Below the pieces are notes generated by a model that saw only the letters and a list, made by a program, of their open reading frames with translations, did no database searches and had not been told where the DNA came from. A DNA stretch of 64,000 nt from Piromyces finnis (lineage: Eukaryota > Neocallimastigomycota > Neocallimastigomycetes > Neocallimastigales > Neocallimastigaceae), in the NCBI GenBank assembly GCA_002104945.1, contig MCFH01000003.1:1054001-1118000 (forward strand), written 5' to 3'. The first letter of the stretch is position 1, and every line of letters starts with the position of its first letter. The position numbers were made by a program, and so were the translations under genes. Positions 9,917 through 21,377 of this stretch are shown one piece after another.

Positions 9917-11102
9917 TTAATATATATGATGCTTTTTAGTGATTTCAATGTTTTTACATATACCGTATTCTGGTTGACATTCCTTAGCAATTGCACAATA
10001 ACTTTTAGTTAATCCACAGTAACCTTTTTTACTACAACATTCTCCAGTTGGACATTTTCCGTATTTTGGACCGCATCTTTTAACTGTTGGGGTTGCAGTT
10101 ATTGTAGTAGTGGAAGTGGTAGTGGTTTTTGTAGTAGTTTTTTTGGTAGTGGTTATTTTCTTTGTAACAGTTGTTGTTGTTGTTTTTGTAATAGTAGACG
10201 TTTTTTTGGTTGTTGTTGTTTTTTTAGTAGTTGTTGTTTTTTTAGTGGTGGTAGTAGTTTTTGGAATGGTTGTTGTTTTTTTAGTAGTAGTAGTGGTTGT
10301 TTTTTTAGTGGTTGTTGTCTTTTTAGTGGTGGTAGTAGTTTTTGGAATGGTTGTTGTTTTTTTAGTAGTAGTAGTGGTTGTCTTTTTAGTGGTGGTAGTA
10401 GTTTTTGGGGTAATGGTTGTTTTTTTAGTGGTAGTGGTAACCTTCACAGGCTCTGAATAAACTTGACGTCCTAAAATATTACCAGTGGCATATCTACAAA
10501 CTAATAAATTTTTATAGGATAAATTTGAACAATATGTTAATCCACAACCAAGTTTAGTATTTGAAGCCCAAACAATTTGTGAATAGTGACCAACAACTTT
10601 ATCATTAAATGAAACAGATTTGAATTTTTCTCTATAGCCAGATTCGTCAAATGCTTCTTTTTCTTTCATCCATTGATTAAACATTTTCGAAACATCATGA
10701 ACACTATTACCAGCTAAATTCTCTCCACCAGAGGCGTCAGAATGGACCATTCCTTTGCATAAATTGGAATATTCCTTATTATCAGTATTAATAATAATAA
10801 TGTTACATTAATAAATTAAGATTTATTATTAACAAATGTATAAAAAAAAATAAAAATAAAAAAAAAATAAAATAAAATCATAATATATGAAAAAAAAAAG
10901 AATTTTCTAAAATAATTACTTGAGCACTAGCAGCCATAGTATCATCCCAATATAATTCTTTCATATCAGGGGCATTGAGAATTTTTCTTGCATTTCTATG
11001 AAGTTCTAATAATGTATTTTTTTCTTCTTTAGTTAAATCTGCTTTTGTTTTTCCACATGTTAATAATGAAAATATAAAAATTAACGAGGTATTGATTTTC
11101 AT
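9917..11102 (-). CDS. Secreted CAP/SCP-domain protein with a Thr/Lys linker and a hevein-type chitin-binding domain
   Basis: Two exons, 10920-11102 and 9917-10774, joined by a GT..AG intron in phase 0, give 346 residues. Residues 1-21 (MKINTSLIFIFSLLTCGKTKA) form a signal peptide. The CAP domain follows, with LELHRNARKIL, YWDDTMAASAQ, the ENLAG motif, HYSQIVWASNTKLGCG and LLVCRYATGN, all family signatures (PR-1, SCP and allergen 5 proteins). A linker of roughly 100 residues made of TTTKK-type repeats then leads to a C-terminal chitin-binding type 1 module with eight Cys (RCG, KC, ECC, YCG, SYC, EC, IC). Likely extracellular and attached to chitin, perhaps of the fungus's own wall. The substrate of the CAP domain is unknown. 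The linker is probably heavily O-glycosylated, and the repeat DNA around 10105-10440 is prone to length change. Confidence 0.88.
10105..10440 (-). repeat. Degenerate tandem repeat coding for a Thr/Lys linker
   Basis: Copies of short units such as ACTACTACCACTAAAAA code for TTTKK, TTTTTKK and TIPKTTTT blocks. Longer blocks of about 75 bp that include TTIPKTTTT recur at least twice. Confidence 0.8.
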
Positions 11103-11945
11103 TTTTTTTTAAAAAAATTATCTAATCTAGATAAAGTAACAAGAATAAAAATTAAAATTCGTTAAAAAAAAAAGTAATACTTTTTTTTTATTTTTATAAT
11201 AATATATAATATTATATATTAATTAAACTTTAAAATTCTTTTGTTTATAGTATTTTAAAAAGTACATTATTATTATAAATAAAATTATTAATAATTTAAA
11301 TGTAAAATTGAAAGGTGATATATATAATGATTTATAATATTTACAAATACCAAATATTTATATAAAATAAAAAAATAAAAATTTGGTAATATTAATAATA
11401 CTTAAATCAAAAAATCAAGATATTCTGTCTCGGTTATGCAGTTTCGAATATAATTACTGAAAAGTTTATTTTATAATTTTTTAATTAAATACACGTTTTA
11501 AACTTTTTGTTTGTTTGTTTATTTTAAATAATTTAACTGCATATAATTAATCCATGAAAGTAATATTTTATATATAAATCGTAAATTTGAGTATAATGTA
11601 TAATATTATAAAATTTGAATATCGTTTACCAAGGTTTGTCATAACAATTTAATTAAAACTTTATACATTTTTTAATAAAAATTCTTTAAATTAATGTAGA
11701 TTTATCATATATATAGTTTTTTTTTTCATTTTATTCATTGAATTATATTTACGAGGTGGTAATTAGATAGTTAATATTATAATATTATAATACTAACAAT
11801 TATAGCTATTATATTAAAAGAAAATAAAAAAAAAGGTTAATAATTAATAATTTTTTTGTATTTTTATTTTTAAATATCTAATACTCCTAATTTAAATTTA
11901 AATTTTATCAAACTTTAAACTTTAATAGTGATTATATAGTTAATA
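11103..11945. other. AT-rich intergenic stretch
   Basis: The divergent upstream region between the CAP gene (minus) and the chitin-binding fragment (plus). No gene or clear regulatory motif was recognised. Confidence 0.4.
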
Positions 11946-12152
11946 GTGTATATCAATAATGGAATGAATACGGTTGATGGTACCTCTTCTGATCATTGTG
12001 ATACAAGTTGTCAATGTGAATATGGAAATACTGCTACAACCACTAAAAAGATGACTTCCATTATTAAAACTAAGAAAACCACTACTAAAGCATTCCTTCC
12101 AACTTTAATAGATAAATGTGTTTTGGAAAGGATGTATTCCTTGCTATTTTAA
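11946..12152 (+). pseudogene. Fragment of a hevein-type chitin-binding protein
   Basis: A 68-residue frame opening with a GTG (not ATG) codon carries the second half of a chitin-binding type 1 module: TSSDHCDTSCQCEYGN, close to the usual S-S-D-x-C-x-x-x-C-Q-x-x-x-G pattern. A short Thr/Lys linker follows, and then the single Cys of what looks like the start of another module. The reading is lost there and ends at a stop. The first half of the module, any signal peptide and a start codon are missing. It lies about 0.85 kb from the CAP/chitin-binding gene in the opposite orientation and may be debris of a neighbouring family member. An exon of a larger broken gene is also possible. Confidence 0.6.
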
Positions 12153-12742
12153 TTTTGTGAGAAAAAAAGTGAACTAATAATATCAATTATTTAAATAATT
12201 TAGAAATAAGAAACAATAATAAAAAAAATAATAAAAACAAATAATATTATTTATAAAATTAATTCTAATGAAGAGTATAATATCAAGTAATTTTGGTAGA
12301 TATGTTATAAGAGTTGGTAACTCACAAAATATAATTTTTTAAGTTTTTATTTTTGTTTTATTTCATATATGTGTTTTTTCATACTTTGCATTTATAATCA
12401 TTAATAATTTTTAAAGCAGAAAAATAAAGCTTCTTTTTACTTTTTTTTTATTTTTTTATTATTTTAACTTATCCTAGAATGGTCGCGAACAGTTTTAATA
12501 AAATATTTAAAGAATATTTCAAGTAAATATATATATATATTTGTGTGTTAAAAATAGAATATAAAATTTTTTTATTTTATATTTTAAACTCAAAAGAAAA
12601 GTTTAAATTTAAAATATGCAGAAATAATGTAATAGTTTTGAAAGTTCAAAACCAATTTCAAATATTTTATATATTGATAATAAAAATGTTTATGATTATA
12701 GTTAAAAATAAAAAGTAATATATATATAAGATATATATATAT
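12153..12742. other. AT-rich intergenic stretch
   Basis: Short A/T runs and TA repeats; no gene seen. It should contain the 3' untranslated region of the GH3 gene. Confidence 0.4.
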
Positions 12743-14326
12743 TTATTTTAATAACTGAATTGGAAGTTTTCCTGTGGCATCAATTTCTCCCTTTAAAAAT
12801 TTTATTACACTTTTTATTGAACTTGGTGTATATTCATATAAAGTATAATAATTGATATTTCCACTCAAGGATAAATAATCATATGGATTACGAATGGCGA
12901 TAACATAAAAATTAGAACATTTCATATTTAATTCATTAATCAATTTAGATTGTAAAGTATCGGTAAAAGCGTCATATGAAATAAAAATTACTGTATCGTA
13001 TGTTTGAGATGTTGTAATGAATGTATCATAATAAGTATTCCTTTGGTATTCTATGGTATGAATAGAGCAACAATTTTTTTGCACTAAATCTATAATATTA
13101 ATTTCATGATTAATTTCCTCCGCCATATTAGATGCCTGTGCTTTACATCCAAATAACAATATTTTACCTTTCAACTCTAGTTTTTTACCTCTAACATGGG
13201 TTAATGAGGCATCTACTATTTTTTGATTTATCAATGAAGACGAACTCTCGTTAAATATATCTAAGGTACATCTGATATTTTTAAAAAATAAGTTAGTCAT
13301 GACGGAAAAAACTTTATTTTTCACTTGTAATATTCTTTCCACTTTTTTATTTATATCTTCTATAGAAATAATCTGTTCATCAACAGCATGTTTTAGTTTT
13401 TCAATGGAGTTGATTTGATTTTCTTTGGTATGACATACACATGCTAAATCAATTCCTGCAGCTATACCCTTAACAACACCTACTGGGGTTGTAATATTTT
13501 CAGATATTGCTTTCATTTCCATACAATCACTAGTTATTAATCCATGATAGTGTAGCTCCTCTCTTAAGATATCTTGTAATAAAGATTTAGAAAGAGTTGC
13601 TGGGTTTTCAGGATCAATATCCTTAAAAATAATATGGGCACACATAATATTTTCTACATTATTAGCAATAGCCATTTTAAATGGTTTCAATTCTACATCA
13701 TATAATCTTTGTCTATTGAATGGTAAAACTGGTAGACCTAAATGGCTATCCATTTCAACATCTCCATGTCCAGGAAAATGTTTAGCGGTGGCAATAATAC
13801 CTTCATCTTGCATTCCTTTTATTAAACTTACACCAAATTTACCAACGATATCAGGATTATCAGAAAAACTTCTCACACCAATAATTGGATTTTTAGGATT
13901 ATTATTAGTGTCTAGTGAAGGAGCCATATTCATATTTATTCCTAAAGCCATTAAATGTTTACCCATTAAATGACCTACTATTTTTCCATTTTCCAAATCT
14001 GTAGCTGCTAATGTCATAGATCCTGGATAGCATGTTTCTTTGTTTTTAATTCTAATTACCATTCCACCTTCTTGATCAATAGCAATAAATGGCATTACAC
14101 CAACAGATTTTATAACTTCATCGTGAATATCACGAGTTAACCTTACCAACTGTTCTAAATTTACGATATTTCGAGAAAAAAGAATAAAATTTCCAAATTT
14201 ATATTTTTGAATTAGAGAACGAGTTTCATCTGTTAGAACTGGACCGTCGAACCCTATTATCAGTAATTGACCTAATTTTTCATCTAACGAAAATTTATTA
14301 ATATTTTTTAATTGATAATAATTCAT
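12743..14326 (-). CDS. NagZ-like GH3 beta-N-acetylhexosaminidase
   Basis: A single intronless frame of 527 residues from ATG 14326. The GH3 N-terminal barrel runs to about residue 345 and carries IDQEGG (84-88), KHFPGHGD (182-189), the D-S-H triplet of the NagZ acid/base loop (193-195) and LITSDCMEMKAI with the probable nucleophile Asp267. A second domain of about 180 residues follows, with a Rossmann-like feel (KILLFGCKAQ, YDTVIFISYDAF), as in longer bacterial relatives. No signal peptide is seen, so the enzyme is probably cytosolic. It would remove terminal GlcNAc from glycans or muropeptides. The DSH dyad separates it from beta-glucosidases of the same family. The lack of introns among intron-rich neighbours and the bacterial type of motif suggest transfer from gut bacteria, which is an inference. 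Tandem ATT repeats lie just upstream. Confidence 0.88.
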   Translation of the reverse strand: MNYYQLKNINKFSLDEKLGQLLIIGFDGPVLTDETRSLIQKYKFGNFILFSRNIVNLEQLVRLTRDIHDEVIKSVGVMPFIAIDQEGGMVIRIKNKETCYPGSMTLAATDLENGKIVGHLMGKHLMALGINMNMAPSLDTNNNPKNPIIGVRSFSDNPDIVGKFGVSLIKGMQDEGIIATAKHFPGHGDVEMDSHLGLPVLPFNRQRLYDVELKPFKMAIANNVENIMCAHIIFKDIDPENPATLSKSLLQDILREELHYHGLITSDCMEMKAISENITTPVGVVKGIAAGIDLACVCHTKENQINSIEKLKHAVDEQIISIEDINKKVERILQVKNKVFSVMTNLFFKNIRCTLDIFNESSSSLINQKIVDASLTHVRGKKLELKGKILLFGCKAQASNMAEEINHEINIIDLVQKNCCSIHTIEYQRNTYYDTFITTSQTYDTVIFISYDAFTDTLQSKLINELNMKCSNFYVIAIRNPYDYLSLSGNINYYTLYEYTPSSIKSVIKFLKGEIDATGKLPIQLLK

Positions 14327-14499
14327 AGTAAACTTTTTAAGAATGCAAATAATAATGTTTTTTTTTTATCATTAATTATATATATTATGTATATATTTAA
14401 CTTTATTTATGACTTCATAAGTAAATCGTATTCACCTTTAATATTAAATTACCTTGATAAATAATAAAATATTTTTTTATTATTTATAATATGCCATTA

Positions 14500-14500
14500 C

Positions 14501-14594
<94 letters not shown>

Positions 14595-14602
14595 ATTATT
14601 AT
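14500..14602. repeat. (ATT)n microsatellite upstream of the GH3 gene
   Basis: About 30 nearly perfect ATT triplets, ending in a short imperfect tail. It lies about 180 bp before the start codon of the GH3 gene. Confidence 0.9.
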
Positions 14603-14865
14603 AAATAAATAGTTAATATGAAATTTACAATTTATAATATTTATATTTATTACCTAATCTTTTATTGGATAATTAAAAATGTTGACCCATTTAAAACCAA
14701 AAATAAAATAGAAAAAAACTGACAATGTAATATGAAAAACCTTTCCTTTTTTTTATTTAATTTTGCATTATGATGTTGATTGTGATAAAGATAGTGCTAA
14801 CTTTAAGAAATGTGTGGGTTTATTAGATAATTCTAAAGTACAATGTGAAAAATAACATTTTAAGA

Positions 14866-14935
14866 GATTTAGTATACACACACTTTTTGGCCTGAAAATT
14901 TCTTCCCTCTGGTTCGGTAGGTTATATACTAAATC
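14866..14935. repeat. Short inverted repeat flanking a GC-richer core
   Basis: GATTTAGTATA at 14866-14876 is perfectly repeated in inverse at 14925-14935. The roughly 48-base core has more G/C than its surroundings and includes GGCC, CCCTCTGG and GGTTCGG. It could be a short inverted-repeat element or a structured RNA. It does not fold as a normal tRNA. Confidence 0.45.
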
Positions 14936-16476
14936 ATCTATTTACTTGTTTTTCTATGAACTATATTAGCATGTTTTATATACTATTATTATTTAATGCT
15001 TTTTTTTTTTTTTTTAGTACTTTTAATTACATTTCATAAAAAAGACATTTTTATTTAAAATAATTTTTTTTTTTTTTAATTTATATTCTAATTAATTTTT
15101 AATTTATGAAATATTTTTTTTCTGTAAATGAAGAAATATTAATAAATAAAGTTTTGATACAAAAGATTAAAAATATAAATTTTAATTTTAAAATTAAACA
15201 CAAAAACCGTTTTATTCCTTTATTCAATGGTTAATACACTTTTTTGACGGAATTTTTGTATGGAAGAAAGAAGTAACAAGCACTACTATTTGATAAGTTA
15301 CAAACTTTATCTGTGGAGTTATATTATATATATTATTCTTTACCAGAAAAAGAAACGAGACAAAAAAAAATTATTTAAAACTAAAATTAAGATTTTGACA
15401 TTAGTTTTTAAATAATAATATTTAGCCAAAAAATAAATAGGGAATAATATTAATGTATTAATGTATTTAGGAAAATTAAAATAAAAATTTTTTTTTCAAC
15501 ATTTAAATCAGGTGCAATAGTTTAAAAATAATCATTCATGATATTTATAGAAAACAGCATGAGAGAGTTGGTATTGAATAGTAGCAGGAGATATTTTTCA
15601 AGAAAAAGTATAATAATGAATAAAAAAAAAAGAAAAAATAATAATATGGTTGATGAATATATATATATTCAAATAAGTTTATAATTAAATATTAAATATT
15701 ATAATAAGGTTAATAGAGGTAAATATTGTTAAATAAGAAACAGAGAAAAAATAAGAGCAATTTAATAATTCATAATAAATTCAGAAATTATGACTTGGTA
15801 AAAGATAAAATTTCTACTTCTAAACCTTTTGGGAAGCAACGATAGCAATAATATACAAATATGAAATATAAAAGAAATATATTTATTTAAAATTTCATAG
15901 TAAATATAAATGTTTAAAATTTCCAACGCTTACTCTAGACAAAGTATGCTATTCATATTAATTAAATTAAAATTGTTAACATCATTTGAAATATTGTTTT
16001 AAATTAGTTTAGTTAGGATAATTTTAAATTTATTGTATTGAATTAAGTAATTTGTGTTCTATATTACAACCACACACTGTATAATTAAAAAATTTTCAAT
16101 ATTTTATTTATAAATTAGAATATTAATTTAATATAATAATAACAAAAACATATAATAAAAGAAATATTAATGACTAAACATATTAAAAAAAGAAAGTTTC
16201 TAAAAAATACTTTTTTTACTTTCTTACAATTACCATAATTTTAATAATTTTTTAATTCATATCCTTTATCGGTTTTGCAGGTATCATATATGTAATACTT
16301 TGCCATAACGCCTATATAAAAAATTATCATTTATAAATATAATGATAAACGGTTATACAAAATATTCAATTGTATTTTCTCTTTATTAAAAAGTATAGAC
16401 ACTATCAATACATTTATTGTCTAAATATTGTGAGTTAAATAGAAGTAGACATTTGTTGTATTCTATCTTTGTTGTA

Positions 16477-16507
<31 letters not shown>

Positions 16508-16911
16508 GCCTATTCATTTAATTTTAAATCATCTGTTTTATATATATATTTATTACTTTTTTTTTCATCTGAAATTTAAACAAATCTATGTAAAGTATTA
16601 CAATTTCTATTTGCTTGAAGTACTAATATTTTAACAATAATAACAAAAGGTTAATCATTCTTTTTTTAATTTTTGATACTTTGAATTTAAATTTTTTATT
16701 TTTAGTTATAAACACTTGTTTACTTTGTTGCTATTTATTAATAAAAGCTCTAAAAAAATATAGATTGAATATATATTAAAATTATTTTTAAATAAAATTG
16801 GATTTAAGTTCTTTTTAATATAAAAAGTATTATAAAAAGAAAGGAAAACGTTACCCATGAATGTATTCTATATATAACTTAATATTAACTTTTTTTTATT
16901 TATTTATTTTT

Positions 16912-16915
16912 ATAT

Positions 16916-16946
<31 letters not shown>

Positions 16947-16947
16947 T
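16912..16947. repeat. (TTTA)n microsatellite
   Basis: About nine TTTA units in a row within AT-rich DNA. Confidence 0.75.
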
Positions 16948-16984
16948 TACACATCAATATTTTTAATTTAATATAAAATTTTCC

Positions 16985-18322
16985 AAATATGGAAATTGTA
17001 AATTACAATATAATTATTTTCCATTTCTACAATGATCTCATTGGAGCTTTTTCTCTAGAAAATGAATCATTAACCCTAACCTATGACTATTCAACATAAA
17101 TGAATGAATACATAGGATAATAAAAGAATCTGGTTCTTTCTAATGATTATGCCTATACTACATAGTAATCGTAATATAGCATATTGAAAAATAATAATAT
17201 TTAATAATAATTGTGTATATTATTATATTATTATTTTCTTTTTTAAACATTGGATATATCATCCTCATAATATTTAAAAAAATCAAAAATTGCAAATTTA
17301 TTTATATATTATATATATATAATATTTATTCATATAATATGAAATTATAATATTTTTAGCCAAACATTTTGTGATTGTTTTGTTAATCATTCCAATGAAG
17401 AAATTGCCTTGGATGTATTATCATCAACCGATGATGACGGGAAAATTGAAAAATATCCCGGAACTTCTACAAATATTAAAATTAATGTAAATAAGTATTT
17501 TGATCCTAGCTCAATCAGCGAAAATACTAAAACTGTTGGTGAATACACTTATAATGTTAATGAAATTCTAAATTATAAGTGTAGAGAAAATGAATTTATG
17601 CAAATTGATAATACTAATCCAGATGGTATATACTACCATTTACCTAAAAACCACTTTTCACACACAAATTTTTAAAATGTTCCGCTTGATTTTTTTTTTT
17701 AACTTCCGAGTGCATTTCTCCCATCGATCAGAGTTAGCTCCAATGGTGGTTCTTAGAGAAACGTTGGCTCATTCCTATTGCTAGGTGGTTGTGACCCTCC
17801 TGGTCTGTCATACTGTTTCTTCAGCTTCGACGCTCACTTAATCCATGTACATTAGATGCATGTCGTTGTACGATATTTCACAACTACAATGCTAAGCCTC
17901 TTATAGTCAATTTGATCACGTGTCAACCGCCCCCTAATGTTTACACTTAAATTGATTAAGGAATATTATGTGTTTTTGGCATAGCCTAAGTCACCACTTA
18001 TTAAGTTCTAATTTGGAATGTACCATGTACACTAGACCCTCTCAGGCCGGCTAGACGAGTGTTATTATCATAGTAGTAAATTAGAAAGTTCATTTATACT
18101 TACCTGAATATCATAACCCAACCCATGGCAAACCCAGTGGGAAAATCCACAGGCACTGACATCTGCGGGGTCGAACCAGAAGCCTTATGTATGCTAAGGA
18201 AACGCCTTAACAACCAGGATAAAAACTGGAACGACTTCCGCTTGAAAATGCTTCAAAATACTTCAAAACATAATTTAAAATTTATTATTTTTCTTCCTCA
18301 TCATGAAAATGATTTGCACTTT
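16985..18322 (+). pseudogene. Unrecognised broken gene interrupted by a SINE
   Basis: Two stretches read like coding sequence. The first, about 17000-17098, gives FYNDLIGAFSLENESLTLTY and then stops. The second starts after an AG at about 17359 and reads TFCDCFVNHSNEEIALDVL, an Asp-rich patch, then YNVNEILNYKCRENEFMQID, with a stop at 17673-17675. In the neighbouring frame an open stretch reaches the SINE target site at 17680-17689 and continues after the SINE at 18236 with KMLQNTSKHNLKFIIFLPHH to a stop at 18322. I do not recognise the family. The stop in the first frame, the shift between frames and the 546-bp insertion all point to a dead gene, but its true exon structure is unclear. Confidence 0.45.
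17690..18235 (-). mobile_element. tRNA-Ala-derived SINE, copy 1
   Basis: A roughly 546-bp unit almost identical to 31102-31653 but in the other orientation. Its A-rich tail appears here as poly-T at 17690-17701. The tRNA-like head ends at 18235. The target duplication TTCCGCTTGA occurs at 17680-17689 and 18236-18245. The unit has far more G/C than its surroundings. A 40-codon open stretch in it (MANPVGKSTGTDICGVEPEA) comes with the tRNA-like head and is unlikely to be a gene. Confidence 0.88.
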
Positions 18323-21300
18323 TAATTAATTAATTAATATTTTTTTAATTAAAATTTAATATAGATTAATTAAATAAAATTACTATTATGGATTAGAAAA
18401 CAAAAAAAAATTTAAATTAAAAAAAAAACGTTTTAAATTTAATTAAATCTCCATATTAATAATTTCATTCTATGGACATTTAGCCTAAAATATCATACCA
18501 TGAAAATCAAAGGTTACTATTACATTACCCAAGTAGTATTGAAGTATAACTAGTAATTTTCATATAAAATCTAAAAGTTATATTTCATTTTAACTAGTAA
18601 TTTAAATTATGATTAGTTAGAGGATTTATTTGTAAAAAAATAGTATCCTTATTTTAACCAGTATAAAAATTATTAATTTTAATCTTTTTTTTTTTATATT
18701 CTATGGCTATATGATTAATTATTAAAACAATTCTATGGTTCATATTCAATCTTTATGGTTTTTTTTATTTTCGTTTTTTACCTACCGTTGTGGTATCCCA
18801 TTAAATATTTATGGTGCCATTGAAGGAAACAGAATAATTTTATACACCTTTATTGAAATATTATAATTACAATAGAATTACAATATAATCCAATATAGTA
18901 TCCGATATATTCTATTATATATTAATTTTAATTCAATTATTTAGGATTTAATATAATTTAAATATTCTTTTGTAACTTGATCCAATACAATGAATAATAA
19001 ATTTATACTTTCTATGGAAATAATTTAATTTAAAATGAAAGCGGATTATTGGTTATTATTTTAATAAATTAATTAAAATGTTTGACTGTGTAACATAATA
19101 TAATCTAATAACTAAATTTGGTGTTTACGTTTTATTAAAAAAACCACACATATACTTTATTATATATTAGAATATAGTTAAAAGTATAAATAATATATGA
19201 GAATGCAATAGTATATTAATAGTAATATATTATTTAATTAAAAAAAGTTGTAACTTTATTGAAACAAAAATTTCTATATTAAATATATATTAAATATAAT
19301 ATATTCTAATATATGATTATTTAATAAATAATTTATTTAATTTATTAATGTATATTATAGTAAACTAATAATATATATAATATGAATTGAAATACTATTA
19401 AAGTTTATTTTAATATAATAATAATATAATATAATAATAATTTTTAATTTATATTTTGTTATCATAATAGCATGAAAAAAATTTGTATCATAATTAATAA
19501 TAAAAAGATTAATAATAAATAAATAAAAAGTATAATATTAACTAATAATTAATAGGATATATAATAAGTAAATAATAAATAAATAAATAATAATAATAAT
19601 AATATAAAAATAATAATAATAATAATAATAATTAGAATAATAATAAACATAATAATAATAATAATAAAAATAATAATAAACATAATAAATAAATAAATAA
19701 ATAAATAATAAATAAATAAATAATAAATGAATGAATGAATGAATAAATAAATAAATACTATTTATTTATTATTTAATAGTAATAATTATTTAATGATATT
19801 ACTTAATAATTATTCTCTCTTATTATAATAAAATAGGTGGTGGTAATGAATGGTTAAACTTTTTTATTATTATTCTTTGGATGATCATAATTTTAAAATC
19901 TCATAATTATAATAAATAGTAATAATTATAATATTTATTAATAAATATTTATTTATTATTTCTTTTATTCATTTATTTATCAATATTTATTTATTTATTA
20001 TTTCTTTTATTCACTTATTATTTATTACCAATAAAAATTTTTTTTTAAAATATTATGCCATAATAAAAAATTGTTTTCATTTTTGTAATAAAGAAACCTT
20101 ATTTATTAATATTTTTGATGTTGTTTATTTTTTTTTAAATAATAAATAAAAAATTTTTTTTAGAATATCATAAAAAAATTATTCTTTTTTTTTTAAAAAA
20201 AAAGTGTTCATTTCAATCTAAATAAAAAGAGAGATTGATTAGTTTTTTATTTATTTACAAGTAGTCTTTTTCTTTTCTTTTTTTTTTTGTTAATAAAAAA
20301 TATAAAAAGGAAATAATATAAAGTGTAAAGAAAAAAAAATATATATATATTTAGTTTACTCTTTTCTTTATATTCTTGTAATTTATTTCAATTTCAAAAA
20401 CTTTAAAACTTTTCTTTATAGAGAAACACACTAAAAAAAAAAAAAAAACTTTTTTTTTTATTCAGGAAATAAATAAAAAGCTTATAATAGAAAAAAGTTT
20501 ATAGACTTAAAGCATATATAATATTTTATATATATAATCAATTTAATCATAATGAAAATAATTATTTAATAAACAAATAAAGAACAACCAAATTAAAAAT
20601 ATACTTTAAAAATAAACAAAAACCAATAAATAAAGAATAATTAAAACTTTGTCAATTTCAAATATTTAAAAAAAAAAGTATTTTTATAACTAAACAAAGA
20701 AAAATATAAATAAAAAAGCTAAAAAAAAATCATCTACAATAAAAAAAAATTCTGTCAATTTTGATAAGATTTATATTTAATAGTAAAAAAAGCTCTATGA
20801 TAAAAAAGTAATTATTTTAATATAAAGAAGGTATAAATTTAATAATTTCATTGAAAAAAATCAAAAATTCAATTTTAATAAATAAATAAAAAAAATAATA
20901 ACAATCAATTATTATTTAATTTTTGTTTAAACCTACAAACAAAAAGCCTAAATGAAATATAAATAAAAAATATATAATAAATGGAGGGTAAGAAATAAAA
21001 CTTTATATAGAATAATATATAAGAAGCAAAAAATTTTAATGTAGAAAAAAAAATTATTGTAAAAAAATTTCTTTATTTTTTAAATATAAAGAATTTATGT
21101 AAAAAAATATTTAAAATAAAAGAAAATAAAAGACATTTATAGCAAAAAGAATTCTTTAAAATAAAAGAATCTTTAAAGCAATAATATATACAATTTTATG
21201 TTTTTAAAAAAAGAATTTTTTTACAATAAAATAAATTCTATTTTTTAACCCATTTTTATTAACTTATAGCAAATCTTATATTATTCTTGTTATAAAAACT

Positions 21301-21377
21301 TTATTAAAAAAACATGTATTAATAATTTTATATTATTTTTAAATTTTATAGACATAAAATATAATAAATATAGAAAT
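18323..21377. other. Gene-poor AT-rich stretch before the PH-domain gene
   Basis: No gene seen. Microsatellite clusters occur at 19560-19760. The last 1.1 kb (about 20220-21377) is made of A-rich runs and is likely to hold the promoter and a long 5' leader of the PH-domain gene. Confidence 0.45.
19560..19760. repeat. Mixed AAT / AAAT / GAAT microsatellite cluster
   Basis: Runs of AAT, AAATA and AAAT units pass into a GAAT block near 19723-19745 and back to AAAT. The changes of unit suggest stepwise slippage. Confidence 0.75.

Larger units (their letters stand above)
14603..16984. other. Gene-poor AT-rich stretch
   Basis: Almost entirely A/T runs. A 34-codon open stretch at about 14760-14853 (LHYDVDCDKDSANFKKCVGL and onward, three Cys) could be an exon remnant. 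An inverted repeat at 14866-14935 is listed separately. No gene can be built. Confidence 0.4.

Noticed and set aside
10110-10460. Val-rich open stretch on the plus strand
   Set aside because: It is the complement of the Thr/Lys repeat of the CAP/chitin-binding gene.
14760-14853. Cys-containing 34-codon open stretch
   Set aside because: Too short to assign, no splice partners were found and no family was recognised. Mentioned only in the description of the stretch.
18125-18325. 66-residue open stretch MANPVGKSTG...
   Set aside because: It occurs in both SINE copies, runs across the SINE tRNA-like head and differs at the ends only by the flanks.
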